From Tahibacter caeni (GTDB lineage: Bacteria; Pseudomonadota; Gammaproteobacteria; Xanthomonadales; Rhodanobacteraceae), in the NCBI RefSeq assembly GCF_024609805.1, contig NZ_JANFVR010000011.1:1-36256 (forward strand): a stretch of 36,256 nucleotides of DNA, in the 5' to 3' direction. The notes beneath the pieces are model-generated. The model made no database searches. It was given only the letters and a program-made list of their open reading frames with translations, and had not been told where the DNA came from. Below, piece by piece: positions 23,493-32,698 of this stretch. Numbering within the stretch: position 1 is the stretch's first letter; the number at the start of each line of letters is the position of its first letter. Made by a program: the position numbers and the translations under genes.

Positions 23493-25007
23493 TCAGGCGA
23501 CGACGACCGGGATCTTGCCGATGCGCGCCTGCCATTCCTTCGGGCCGGTCTCGTGCACCGAGCTGCCGCGGCTGTCGACGGCGACCGTGACCGGCATGTC
23601 CCTGACCTCGAACTCGTAGATCGCCTCCATGCCGAGGTCCTCGAACGCGAGCACGCGCGCGGCCTTGATCGCCTTGGAAACGAGGTAGGCCGCGCCGCCG
23701 ACGGCCATCAGGTAGACGGCCTTGTTGTCGCGGATCGCCTCGATCGCGGCCGGGCCGCGCTCGGACTTGCCGACCATGCCGAGCAGGCCGGTCTGCTCGA
23801 GCATCTGCCGCGTGAACTTGTCCATACGCGTGGCCGTGGTCGGACCGGCCGGACCGACGACCTCGTCGCGGACCGGATCGACCGGGCCGACGTAGTAGAT
23901 GAAGCGGTTGTTGAAATCCACGGGCAGTTTTTCACCGCGGTTCAACATGTCGGTCATGCGCTTGTGCGCCGCGTCGCGACCGGTCAGCAGCTTGCCGTTG
24001 AGCAGGACGACCTCGCCGGGCTTCCAGCTCGCGACCTCCTCGCGCGTGACCGTGTCGAGGTTCACGCGGCGGCCCTTGGACGCGTCGTAGGTCAGCTGCG
24101 GCCAGTCCTCGAGCGAGGGCGGTTCCAGCGCGACCGGACCGGAGCCGTCAAGCACGAAATGCGCGTGGCGCGTCGCCGCGCAGTTCGGAATCATCGCGAC
24201 CGGCAGGTTCGCCGCATGCGTCGGATAGTCGAGCACCTTGACGTCGAGCACCGTCGTCAGCCCGCCCAACCCTTGCGCGCCGATGCCGAGCGCGTTGACC
24301 TTGTCGTAGAGCTCGATGCGCAGTTCCTCGGCCCGCGTGCGCGGCCCGCGCGCGATGAGGTCCTGGATGTCGATCGGCTCCATCAGGGCCTCTTTCGCCA
24401 GCAGCATGGCCTTTTCCGCGGTGCCGCCGATGCCGATGCCGAGCATGCCCGGCGGACACCAGCCCGCGCCCATCGTCGGCACGGTCTTGAGCACCCAGTC
24501 GACGATGGAGTCGGACGGGTTGAGCATCGCGAACTTGGACTTGGCTTCCGAACCGCCGCCCTTGGCCGCAACGGTGACTTCGACCTCGTCGCCGGGCACG
24601 ATGCGCATGTTGACCACGGCCGGCGTGTTGTCGCGCGTGTTGCTGCGCCTGCCGGCCGGATCGGCCAGCACCGAGGCGCGCAGCTTGTTGTCCGGATGGT
24701 TGTAGGCGCGGCGCACGCCTTCGTTGACCATGTCCTCGACGCTGAGGGTCGCGTCCCAGCGCACGTTCATGCCGATGTTCAGGAACACCGTCACGATGCC
24801 GGTGTCCTGGCAGATCGGCCGGTGGCCTTCGGCGCAGAGGCGCGAGTTGATCAGGATCTGCGCCATCGCGTCGCGCGCGGCCGGCGACTCTTCGCGCTCG
24901 TAGGCGGCGGCGAGATTCCGGATGTAGTCGACCGGGTGGTAGTACGAGATGTACTGCAGCGCATCGGCGATGCTCTGGATGAAGTCTTCCTGCTGGATCG
25001 TGCTCAC
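23493..25007 (-). CDS. Class I (Fe-S) fumarate hydratase
   Basis: This enzyme hydrates fumarate to malate using a [4Fe-4S] cluster. The 504-residue product has the two fused domains of class I fumarases. Cluster cysteines are visible in HRPICQDTG (Cys66), GAGWCPPGMLG and IPNCAATRHAHF. The C-terminal beta domain contains VGPAGPTTATRMDKF and GKSERGPAAIEAIRDN. It is oxygen-sensitive by family and unrelated to class II FumC. It is monocistronic here, though its substrate comes from the succinate dehydrogenase encoded 15 kb upstream. Confidence 0.96.
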   Translation of the reverse strand: MSTIQQEDFIQSIADALQYISYYHPVDYIRNLAAAYEREESPAARDAMAQILINSRLCAEGHRPICQDTGIVTVFLNIGMNVRWDATLSVEDMVNEGVRRAYNHPDNKLRASVLADPAGRRSNTRDNTPAVVNMRIVPGDEVEVTVAAKGGGSEAKSKFAMLNPSDSIVDWVLKTVPTMGAGWCPPGMLGIGIGGTAEKAMLLAKEALMEPIDIQDLIARGPRTRAEELRIELYDKVNALGIGAQGLGGLTTVLDVKVLDYPTHAANLPVAMIPNCAATRHAHFVLDGSGPVALEPPSLEDWPQLTYDASKGRRVNLDTVTREEVASWKPGEVVLLNGKLLTGRDAAHKRMTDMLNRGEKLPVDFNNRFIYYVGPVDPVRDEVVGPAGPTTATRMDKFTRQMLEQTGLLGMVGKSERGPAAIEAIRDNKAVYLMAVGGAAYLVSKAIKAARVLAFEDLGMEAIYEFEVRDMPVTVAVDSRGSSVHETGPKEWQARIGKIPVVVA

Positions 25008-25136
25008 GGTCGCTGGCGTTGGCTGACGAAAAGACGTCCATTGTAAGCCAGCCTCCGGGTCGGCGTGACCGCTCGTGCCGAGACCTTGGTCTGCCCCGGC
25101 GCGGACCTGTGCGGCTCCGGGGCGTCCAGTCGGACG

Positions 25137-25433
25137 CTACCCCTGCGCGCTGAACGTGAGAACGAGAAAACCGACAGCAAGCACGTGGATCAGCACGGAC
25201 AGGAGGCTCAACGCTGTCGCGAGGCGGCGATCGGTCATGTCGAGCGCCGGAAAATCGGCGCGACGGCGCAGCCTGGACACGAAGGTAAAAAAGCGGCCGA
25301 CCGGCGACGGCCGGCCGAGTTCACGGTAGAGCTGCGGATGACGCGATTGCAGCCTGGCGACGAGGACACCGCGCAGCACATGACTCAGCACGATGCCGAA
25401 AACCCCGAGCCAGAAAAGGACGTTGCTGAGCAT
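25137..25433 (-). CDS. Small two-helix membrane protein (UspB-like layout)
   Basis: The 98-residue product from ATG 25433 has a first helix VLFWLGVFGIVLSHVLRGVL, then a basic cytoplasmic stretch with HPQLYRELGRPSPVGRFF and a second helix LLSVLIHVLAVGFLVLTF at the C-terminus. This topology and the HPxLYxxLG element recall universal stress protein B, but identity is too low to be sure. In-frame starts further upstream give a Cys/Arg-rich extension and are rejected. The ORF lies in its own interval between fumarase and the large secreted protein gene, both on the same strand. Confidence 0.65.
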   Translation of the reverse strand: MLSNVLFWLGVFGIVLSHVLRGVLVARLQSRHPQLYRELGRPSPVGRFFTFVSRLRRRADFPALDMTDRRLATALSLLSVLIHVLAVGFLVLTFSAQG

Positions 25434-25577
25434 GGGTCGCGAATCGCAACGAGGAGCTGCCGATAGCTGGATCATACACATGCATGCCCGTTGGTCCGCA
25501 CGGCACCGCGCCGTGCTGCGCGCCGATGAAGCGCGATGCGGATCCCGAGCCCGCCGGCTGCGACGTCTACTCGCTTG

Positions 25578-25608
25578 CAAAAGTGAGCCCGGGTCGAACC
25601 CGGGCTCA
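25578..25608 (-). terminator. Intrinsic terminator of the large secreted protein gene
   Basis: On the minus strand TGAGCCCGGGT-TCG-ACCCGGGCTCA (25608-25584) is an 11-bp perfect stem followed by CTTTT. It lies 26 bases after the stop at 25635. Confidence 0.9.
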
Positions 25609-25634
25609 TTGCACGCGTCAACGCCGATCGTGGG

Positions 25635-28600
25635 TCAGTTGCCGCCGATCAGGCTGACCCAGGCCAGGCCCTGCTGCCGCAACGGACGCAAGCCGGCCAG
25701 GCTCGCGCGCTCGGGACGTTCTCCGCTGAGCTGGGACGCGGCGCCGCCGGCCAGGCGCAGATAGCCGTCGGCGGCATCGGCGCCGGCAGCCTGCCAGGCG
25801 AATTCGATCGCGTTGCGGGTCGGGTCGACGGCGAACCACGCGCTGCGCTCAGCCAGCCCGTTCGCGTCGCGCAGCACGCTGCGCAGCATGACCTGGCCGT
25901 CGAAGCGCGCGAGCTCCAGCGCGAACAGTCCGGCGCCGCGGCCGTCGACCCCGCCGACCACCGCGACCGGCTTCAGGCCGAGACCCGAAAGCAGTTGCGG
26001 ATCGACGCGCAGGCGGCCCGTGACGTAGCCGTTCGCACTGCCGGCGTCCGCCGGAACGAACATCGCCGGCGCATTCTCGAAACCGTCCTCGAACAACACG
26101 ATGACGTCGTCGTCGGTCGCCGTGTTATTGGCCGTATCGGGGTCGCCGGCGACCGTCGCAGTGACGGTGTTGGCGATGCGCCCGTCGAGACTGCCCGGCA
26201 GCACGGTGGCCGAGTAGACATAGGACACCTGGCTGCCTGCCGGCAAAGTCGCCGCATCGTGCAGCGTGTTGCCGCTGCCCGAAGCGCAGGTCGCGCCGCC
26301 GGACGGCACGCAGGTCCAGGAACCGTTGCCGAGACCGTCCGGCAGCACGTCGTCGACGACGGCGCTGGCGCTCAACGGACTCTTTGCGTTCGTGACCGTG
26401 ATGACGTAGTCCAGCGAATCGCCGATGCGCACGAACTCGCGGTCGTCGCTGATGCTGACGGCCACATCGGGCAGCGGCGCAATGGTGTCGACGTCGGTCG
26501 CCGTGTCGTTAGCCGCATCGGTGTCGCGTTCGCCGTTGCCGACGGCGATGGACGCGACGTTGGTCAAGGTGCCTGCCGCGTCCGGCGAGACCGTGCAGCT
26601 GGCGGTATAGGTCAGCGTACCGCCGGACTCGATGCTGCCGGTGTCGACGATATCGCCGCTGCCGCCGGCCGCGCCGCAGCTGCCGCTGCCTGCCGCGCAG
26701 GTCCAGCTGCAGCCGGTCAAGGCCGCCGGGAACGTGTCGCTGACCGTCGTCGTCGCCGTGTTCGGACCGCCGTTGGTCGCGACGATCGTGTAGGTGACGG
26801 CCGCGCCCGGATACGCCGTCGTGCCGCCGTCGGTCTTCGTGATGACTGCGTCGACGAGACGGACCAGCGCATCGGTGTCGGTGGCCGAGTTGTCGGCCGG
26901 CGTCGGATCGATGAAGCCGGCCGGCAGGGCGACCGTCGCGCTATTGCCGACCGAGCTCGCCGCGCTGGCGGCGGCGACGGCGCATTGCTGCGTGTATATG
27001 ACCGTCGCGCCCGCGGGCAGGCTCGGCACGTCCGACAGGACACCCGTGCCCGAGGCCGCACCGCAGCCAGCGCCGCCGGCCGCGGCGCAAGTCCAGTCGC
27101 CGCAGGCCAGGTCGGCGCCGGGAACGTCGTCGACAGTGGCTGCAGCGACCGCGACAGTGCCGGGATTCGTGACCGTGATCGTATACGTCGCGGTCTCGCC
27201 GGTTTCGACTTGCGTCGCGCCGTCGGTCTTGCTGATGCGCAGATCCGCAGCCGTGCCGCCGCCGGCTTCGGCCAGCGTGAACGAGCCGAACGCGGCGATG
27301 CCGGCGATGGTGCCCGTGTTCAAGGTGGTGTCGAGAGTGCCGCCGAGATCGCTGAAGACGGTCGGCGGGTTCGGCGTGCCGTCGTAGAGATGCAGATCGG
27401 CTTCCGTCACCCCGATCGGCACGTCAGTGTCGAGATAGCCGAAGGTCAGATCGGCCGTCGTGCCGGCCGATGCGCCGATGCGCCAGTGACGCGCGATCGC
27501 CTTGTCCGCCGGCGCGAAATTGGGCATGACGGCCTGCACGGCCGTGCCTTCGAGCGTCACCGGGAAGGCGGCGGCCGTGACGTTGACGACGACCGGCGAA
27601 TACCCGTTGGCCGTGCCGAGTTCCAGCGTCTTTGACGCCGCCGTATTCAGCACCTTGACGAGGTTGCCGTCGACGTAGCCGGCGGTCCGCGCGGTCGTCG
27701 CGGCAGCGATGAGGCCGAGCCTGGAAGCGCCGGTGACGATGCGGCCGTTGGTCAGGCTGAGCGTGGTTCGCACGGTGAGGTCGCCGCCGCCGATCGTCAG
27801 CGCATGGGTAGCATCGTCATCGTCATAGCGCAGGCCTTCCACGGTGCGCAGCGGGTTGATTTCCGTCCCGGTGGTCCACGGAGCCGTCGTGCGCAGATAC
27901 AGCACGGACTGCGTGCCGGTGCTGAAATCGAAATTCGGCGTGACGTCGAAGCTGCCGCCGGCCGTCGGCGTCGTGACGCCGCCGATCTGCACCGTCGCCG
28001 GACCGAGGCTGCCGCCGCGCAGGGTCAGCTTGTTCGCGTTGACGAAGCGGCCGCTGAAGAAATTGACCCGGTTGGCGATGATCCCGCTGGCGGCCGGATC
28101 GATCGTGAAATCGAGATCGTTCTGCAGGCTCAGGCTGACCATCGGCGCGGTCACGGTTCCGCTGCCCTGATACCGCACGTTGGTCGCGGGGCGGAACAGG
28201 ATGAACTGGGTGCCGCTGCCGCTGCTGTTCAACGTGCCGTCGTTCGTGATCGTGTCGCCGTAGAACAGGAACGCACTGGTGCCGGTACTGAACGTACCTC
28301 CGGCCTTGATCGTGAGATTGCGCGTCAGGTTGTTGTAGACCGCCGGCAGGAGCATCGCCACCGAATGATTGCCCGAGGCCGTGTCCACGACGACGTCCGG
28401 CAGCACGCCGACCGCCGTGAAGGCCTTGGCCGCGCCGGACGCCGCATTGCCGAACTGCACGGTGCCGCCGGTGACACTCGCAGGACCGGCGCCGGCCTGG
28501 TTGCGGTAATCGCGCGGCGTGCCCGAGGTATTCGCCAGCTGTACGACGACCGTGCCGCCGCTGATGGCGATCGTCGAGGACGTGTTCTGCCCGAGGTCGT

Positions 28601-30620
28601 AGGAGGCGAGGGTCGACGACGCATTGCCGGCCGTGTTCACGGTGATCGTGCCGCCGCTCTGCGTGTAGCTGATCAGATTGCCGCCGAGGCTGACGCCGAA
28701 GCGGCCGGCGGTGTTGACCGCGCCGCCGTCGATCGTGATCGCGGAACCGGCGCCGAAACCGAGCGAGTTGCCGCTGGCCGTGCCGACGTTATAGGTGCCC
28801 TGGCTGATGCGCAGGCGGCCGTTGACCGTCGGCGAGCCGTTCTGCGCGACGACGGTCGCGTTCGGATTGTCGAGCCAGAAGCCCGCACTTGCCGGCACGA
28901 TATAGCCGGCCGGCGCAAACAGGCGGCTGGTCAGCGGGAAGCTCCCGGACAGCTTGAACGTGCCGTTGATCAGGGTCACGAACGCGGCGACGTCGGTTGC
29001 GACACCCTGTACCGTGAAGTTGGCCGCATCGAGCACAAGCACGCTGGTCGTGCCCGTGCTCTTGTTGATCGTGAGGGTGCGCACGTCGGTCGTCGCCCCG
29101 CTGCCGCCGAAACGGTTGTTCTCGCGGCCGACGAATGTGATGCCGGCCGCGGCCGCGTTCGCGTTCGTGCTGAAATCCAGCGTACCGTCGTTGATCAGAT
29201 CGGCGCCGGCCGTCAGCATGTGCGTCGCGACCGCGCCGGTCGCCGGCGTGTCGAAGACGCCGGCGTTGACGATGGGGCCGTCGACGACGAGCGTGCGTGC
29301 GGTCGCGGAATCCCAGCGCAGGACAGCGCCGTTCGCGATGCTCACCGAATAGGCAACGGCGGCCGTATCGATGACGACGGTCGCGCCGGCGCCGATCGTC
29401 ACGGCGTCGTTGGGTGTCGGCACCGCGCCGCCGGCCCAGGTCAGCGGACTGCTCCAGTTGCCGCCGACGGCGGTCGAACTCACGCTGCCGGCCGCCACTG
29501 TCGCCTGCACTCCCGTCAGCGGCACGCTGGCGGTGCCCTCGCCGATCGCGACGACTTGCCAGAAATAATTGGTCACGGCCTGCAGGCCCGTGGCATCGAA
29601 CGAAGTCGCGTTCTGCAGTGCCGTGCCGAACGCGGTGTAGTTGACGCCGTCGGACGAGCGATAGATCGCGTAACTGAGCTCGTTGCCCGAATCCGTCCAG
29701 TTCAAGGTCATCGAACCCGGGCCGATGCTGCTGAACGTCAGGTCGGCCGGCGACGCCGTCACCGGCGGCGGCGTGAACGTCATCGTGCGGCGCGAACCGT
29801 TCGCGGCCGAGGTCAGCACCGTGATCGCGCCGGCCGTGTAGAGGTTGTTGGTCGCCGTGGCCGACGCGCCGTCGAACGCGGGTTCGCCGGCCTGGGGCGC
29901 CGCGACCGAACCGACGGCGCCGGCGACGTTGGACGAGGAGAATCCGATCTGCGGATCGTTGGAATCGACATCGGACGCGCCGGCCGCGCTCAAGCTCATG
30001 CGGCCGTAGACGAAGTCGATGACGCCGGTGCTTTCGTGCAGTTGCACCTGATAGGTCAGGTCCGCGGTGCCGCCGGCATTGAAATTCGATTGGGTGTTCA
30101 GCCATTCGACGATCAGGGTGCGCGACGGCGCGCTGCCGCCGACGCGGTAATGCACCTTGCCGTCGCCGAGATGCGTGCGCTGGTCGGCGCCGTAGGCCGT
30201 GATGATTGGCAAGCCGGCCTGGGCCAGCGGCTGGTGCGGCGAGCCGGCCTGCGCCGGCGCGCCGAGGCGCAGGACGCCGTTGTCGTTGACCGAGAACTGG
30301 GTGTAGCGCGCGCCCTGGAAAACGAATTCGAAGCCGATGCCGGTCAAGGTCGACGCCGCGTCGTCGACGTTGGCGGCGAGCAGCTGCGTCGTGCCGCTGC
30401 TCATGTCCGCCAGCGAACCCGTCGTCGTCGTCGTGAACGCGTAGTTGCTCGCGACGCTCGGCGCGACCGGCAGCGCCATCGGCTCCGCCGCCTCGTCGGC
30501 GACCGTGGTCTTGATCGCCGCCGACGTCACCGCCTCGACACCGGCGACCGTGCCCGCCTGCGCCGCCGCCGCGGCGAGCACGAGCGCCGGGCCGGCGAGC
30601 CATGAAAGCCTGTTGTTCAT
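25635..30620 (-). CDS. Large secreted surface protein with FnIII and three DUF11 domains
   Basis: The 1661-residue product has a signal peptide (RLSWLAGPALVLAAAAAQAG). An N-terminal beta-rich domain of about 235 residues follows (FVFQGARYTQFSVNDNGVL, VIDFVYGRMSLS), then a fibronectin type III domain near 290-380 (TLNWTDSGNELSYAIYRSSD) and about 700 residues of Thr/Gly/Asn-rich beta-helix-like sequence. Three DUF11-type repeats come next, at about 1140-1265, 1267-1394 and 1395-1505. Each carries a W-T-C...C element (GDWTCAAAGGAGC, CSWTCAAGSGSC, GSWTCVPSGGATC). After FEDGFENAP comes a C-terminal domain of about 145 residues. Codon phase is clean throughout. ATG 30620 is chosen over 30638 because the signal peptide starts there. 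Likely an adhesin or matrix protein; no enzyme motif was seen. Confidence 0.87.
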   Translation of the reverse strand: MNNRLSWLAGPALVLAAAAAQAGTVAGVEAVTSAAIKTTVADEAAEPMALPVAPSVASNYAFTTTTTGSLADMSSGTTQLLAANVDDAASTLTGIGFEFVFQGARYTQFSVNDNGVLRLGAPAQAGSPHQPLAQAGLPIITAYGADQRTHLGDGKVHYRVGGSAPSRTLIVEWLNTQSNFNAGGTADLTYQVQLHESTGVIDFVYGRMSLSAAGASDVDSNDPQIGFSSSNVAGAVGSVAAPQAGEPAFDGASATATNNLYTAGAITVLTSAANGSRRTMTFTPPPVTASPADLTFSSIGPGSMTLNWTDSGNELSYAIYRSSDGVNYTAFGTALQNATSFDATGLQAVTNYFWQVVAIGEGTASVPLTGVQATVAAGSVSSTAVGGNWSSPLTWAGGAVPTPNDAVTIGAGATVVIDTAAVAYSVSIANGAVLRWDSATARTLVVDGPIVNAGVFDTPATGAVATHMLTAGADLINDGTLDFSTNANAAAAGITFVGRENNRFGGSGATTDVRTLTINKSTGTTSVLVLDAANFTVQGVATDVAAFVTLINGTFKLSGSFPLTSRLFAPAGYIVPASAGFWLDNPNATVVAQNGSPTVNGRLRISQGTYNVGTASGNSLGFGAGSAITIDGGAVNTAGRFGVSLGGNLISYTQSGGTITVNTAGNASSTLASYDLGQNTSSTIAISGGTVVVQLANTSGTPRDYRNQAGAGPASVTGGTVQFGNAASGAAKAFTAVGVLPDVVVDTASGNHSVAMLLPAVYNNLTRNLTIKAGGTFSTGTSAFLFYGDTITNDGTLNSSGSGTQFILFRPATNVRYQGSGTVTAPMVSLSLQNDLDFTIDPAASGIIANRVNFFSGRFVNANKLTLRGGSLGPATVQIGGVTTPTAGGSFDVTPNFDFSTGTQSVLYLRTTAPWTTGTEINPLRTVEGLRYDDDDATHALTIGGGDLTVRTTLSLTNGRIVTGASRLGLIAAATTARTAGYVDGNLVKVLNTAASKTLELGTANGYSPVVVNVTAAAFPVTLEGTAVQAVMPNFAPADKAIARHWRIGASAGTTADLTFGYLDTDVPIGVTEADLHLYDGTPNPPTVFSDLGGTLDTTLNTGTIAGIAAFGSFTLAEAGGGTAADLRISKTDGATQVETGETATYTITVTNPGTVAVAAATVDDVPGADLACGDWTCAAAGGAGCGAASGTGVLSDVPSLPAGATVIYTQQCAVAAASAASSVGNSATVALPAGFIDPTPADNSATDTDALVRLVDAVITKTDGGTTAYPGAAVTYTIVATNGGPNTATTTVSDTFPAALTGCSWTCAAGSGSCGAAGGSGDIVDTGSIESGGTLTYTASCTVSPDAAGTLTNVASIAVGNGERDTDAANDTATDVDTIAPLPDVAVSISDDREFVRIGDSLDYVITVTNAKSPLSASAVVDDVLPDGLGNGSWTCVPSGGATCASGSGNTLHDAATLPAGSQVSYVYSATVLPGSLDGRIANTVTATVAGDPDTANNTATDDDVIVLFEDGFENAPAMFVPADAGSANGYVTGRLRVDPQLLSGLGLKPVAVVGGVDGRGAGLFALELARFDGQVMLRSVLRDANGLAERSAWFAVDPTRNAIEFAWQAAGADAADGYLRLAGGAASQLSGERPERASLAGLRPLRQQGLAWVSLIGGN

Positions 30621-31220
30621 GCGAACCCCCTGTTCCATTTTTCATTTGTCGAATCACTGCACGATGGCCCGGACCACGACGGTCCGCGCCGCAGGCAGCG
30701 TCTACGCGAGTGCCGGAAAGATTCGGAAACGGCGCAGCGGCGCCGGCGCCGCTGCGCCGTGCGGATGCGGGCATTCGCGCGCTGCGAGCGACGCGACGGT
30801 GCGCCGCTGCCGACGAGCGGCAGCGGTGAGCGCGGCGAAGGGATTCCGGACGACGCGCAGCGGCGCCCGGGCACACCCGGACCCCGGCTGCCGGAATCCC
30901 GCCGACGGCCCCCGAACACGATGCGGATCCCCCTGAAGAACGGCACCGAAAACCACGATTTTTGCGCCACGCGACGAACTGGACAGGCAGCGGCGCGGCG
31001 CATCCCCACATGCGTTCGCACGGACGTGCGAAGATCGCGCATTCGTAACACACCGTCCGGCCGCGTACCAGCCGCGATTCGCGGCGAATGCGGCATTTTT
31101 CCGTCCGCCGCGGCCGCTCCGGCCGGCCCCCTCTTTTCAGCCGCGCCGGACTGGCGCAGCATGCGCTGCCGCACGCGCGACGGCTGCGGGCGGCGCACCG
31201 ATCCCACTACGGAGAATCCC
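30621..31220. other. 600-bp intergenic region between divergent genes
   Basis: No supported gene. Open frames translate to Arg/Ser/Pro-rich sequence on both strands. The 50 bases next to the secreted-protein gene are AT-richer (AAATGAAAAATGGAACAGGGGG on its strand) and may contain its promoter and ribosome site. The clearest element is the 18-base inverted repeat at 31015-31032, listed separately. Confidence 0.5.
31015..31032. promoter_or_regulatory. Perfect inverted repeat, possible operator
   Basis: TTCGCACG-GA-CGTGCGAA is an 18-base site with perfect 8-bp arms in the divergent region, 189 bp before the TerB-like gene. Its size and symmetry fit a dimeric regulator such as a TetR- or LuxR-type protein. 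No regulator gene is adjacent. Confidence 0.4.
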
Positions 31221-31667
31221 ATGACACAGGGAGAAAGCCCGGCGCCGGCCAGTCGTTTCGGCGCCATCCTGCGCGACCTCGGCAGCTCGATCGGCGACCT
31301 GCTCGGCGGCGGCAGGCTCGAACCCGAACAGGCGGTCTCGGTGGAAGTCGCGTTCGGCCTGCTCGGCTATCTGGCCGGCGTGGACAGCATCGTGACTTCG
31401 CACGAGGCCGAGTTCGTCAACCAGCTCATGGACGACCTGCAACTGTCGACGCGCGCCCGCGACCTGGCGCAACAGGCCTTCACGCGCGGACGCAAGCGCG
31501 AAATCGAGGTCGACGCCGAACTCGACCGCTTCCTGGCCACGTATCCGCGCGGCGGCACCGAAGCACGCCGGCTGCACGATGCGCTCTATCGCCTCGCCGC
31601 CGCCGACGGCCGCCTGCAACCGCGCGAGAAGGCTTTTCTCGATTCGGTGACGGCCAAGTTGGTGTGA
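31221..31667 (+). CDS. TerB-like helical protein
   Basis: The 148-residue product resembles the TerB/DjlA N-terminal helical domain. FGLLGYLAGVDSIVTSHEAEFVNQLMDDL has the acidic metal-site pattern, and the C-terminus has LHDALYRLAAADGRLQPREK. No J-domain follows, so it is not a full DjlA co-chaperone. There is no signal peptide, although the N-terminal LGSSIGDLLGGG could be amphipathic. A GGAGA ribosome site lies 6 bases before ATG 31221. Function is unknown; the family is linked to membrane stress and tellurite resistance. Confidence 0.82.
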   Translation: MTQGESPAPASRFGAILRDLGSSIGDLLGGGRLEPEQAVSVEVAFGLLGYLAGVDSIVTSHEAEFVNQLMDDLQLSTRARDLAQQAFTRGRKREIEVDAELDRFLATYPRGGTEARRLHDALYRLAAADGRLQPREKAFLDSVTAKLV

Positions 31668-31672
31668 GTGGG

Positions 31673-31804
31673 GCCGGGAATCGGGAATCGTAGGAGCAAC
31701 GGCGAGAAACCTTCCCCCTGATTGGGAAGGCGCGGGTGGGGATGGTTTCGCCGCACGGACCGGCGACTTAGGGCTTCGACTCGACGGCTTTCCCGATTCC
31801 CGGC
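31673..31804. repeat. 132-bp foldback repeat (MITE-like) between convergent genes
   Basis: The left end GCCGGGAATCGGGAA (31673-31687) and right end TTCCCGATTCCCGGC (31790-31804) are exact 15-bp inverted copies. Inside, CCTTCCC...GGGAAGG forms a second hairpin around 31711-31730, enclosed by GAAACC and GGTTTC. The element occupies nearly the whole gap between the TerB-like gene stop and the orn stop. Terminal inverted repeats, nested stems and an intergenic site suggest a non-coding miniature element. GGGAATCGGGAATC-type repeats are familiar between genes in Xanthomonad genomes. No target-site duplication is obvious. It may double as a bidirectional terminator. Confidence 0.6.
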
Positions 31805-31810
31805 TCAATA

Positions 31811-32377
31811 TTACGTCCCGCTCAACCCCGCCAATTGCCCCATGAACTGGCGGTAGTAGCGCAGCTCCGCTACCGAATCGCGCGTGTCGGACAGGGCCGT
31901 GTGGGCGGAATCCTTGACGAGGCCGCGGGCGATCTCGGGCGCCCAGCGCCGGGCGAGTTCCTTGATCGTGGAAACATCCAGATTGCGATAATGGAAAAAC
32001 CGCTCCAGCCGCGGCGCGAGCCGGTGCAGGAAGCGGCGGTCCTGGCAGATCGAATTGCCGCACATCGGCGACTTGCCGGCCGGCACCCAGCGGGCGAGGA
32101 AGTCGACGGTCAGCGCCTCGGCGACGCCGAGGTCGACGGTGGAGTCGAGCACGCGCTGCCAGAGGCCGGACTTGCGGTGCTGATTGCGGTTCCAGTCGTC
32201 CATGGCCTCGAGCCGCTCCGGCGGATGGCGGATCGCGAACTCGGGCCCCTCGGCCAGCACGTTGAGCTCGCGGTCGGTGACCAGGGTGGCGATTTCCAGG
32301 ATGGAATCGCGATCCGGGTCCAGGCCGGTCATCTCCAGATCGATCCAGATCAGATTGTCCTCGTGCGGCTGGGCCAT
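31811..32377 (-). CDS. orn: Oligoribonuclease
   Basis: Orn degrades di- to pentaribonucleotides, including pGpG from cyclic di-GMP breakdown. The 188-residue product has the DEDDh exonuclease motifs: [12 protein letters not shown] (D13, E15), the middle [20 protein letters not shown] segment after MCGNS, and [16 protein letters not shown] with the catalytic His and last Asp. Length is normal for the family. ATG 32377 starts directly before the conserved N-terminus. It is divergent from the GGDEF/EAL gene, whose phosphodiesterase domain would supply its pGpG substrate. Confidence 0.97.
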   Translation of the reverse strand: MAQPHEDNLIWIDLEMTGLDPDRDSILEIATLVTDRELNVLAEGPEFAIRHPPERLEAMDDWNRNQHRKSGLWQRVLDSTVDLGVAEALTVDFLARWVPAGKSPMCGNSICQDRRFLHRLAPRLERFFHYRNLDVSTIKELARRWAPEIARGLVKDSAHTALSDTRDSVAELRYYRQFMGQLAGLSGT

Positions 32378-32698
32378 CGTCCCTGCTCTCCTCGGCGTCG
32401 TTGCGGAAACCCGACATGGTAGTACCCGGATCGCTCCCCGGCCAATTTGCGCCCCTCTGCCCCGGCGTATACCCTGGGCCGGCGGCGCAGGCCGGCCGGG
32501 GGGAAACGCCGTCGGGGAACGGGACAGCGGCGTCCGGCGCGATACGTGCAAGCGGATTTGCTGCCGTGGATCGTGGAGCCCTGCTGTCGAAGGGCGGCCG
32601 ACGCCGGCCTGACGGCGCGGCGGGTTGTGGGATCGCGGCCGGACAGGACGAGCCATCGGGATCCGTCCGACGCGCGTCCCGGCTACAGGGGTGGGGGA
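32378..32698. other. Divergent intergenic region between orn and the GGDEF/EAL gene
   Basis: No gene is supported in these 321 bp. The plus-strand frame is open back to 32447 but translates to Arg-rich sequence unlike any domain. A GTATAC at about 32467 could be part of a -10, without a convincing -35. A G-rich GTGGGGGA lies directly ahead of the ATG at 32699. Confidence 0.45.

Noticed and set aside
25584..25608. GGGTCGAACCCG resembling a tRNA T-arm
   Set aside because: It is the loop of an 11-bp terminator hairpin; no acceptor, D or anticodon arms are present around it.
27804..30605. 933-codon frame antisense to the large secreted protein
   Set aside because: Arg/Asp/Gly/Ala-rich antisense shadow. 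The minus-strand frame has signal peptide, FnIII and DUF11 features.
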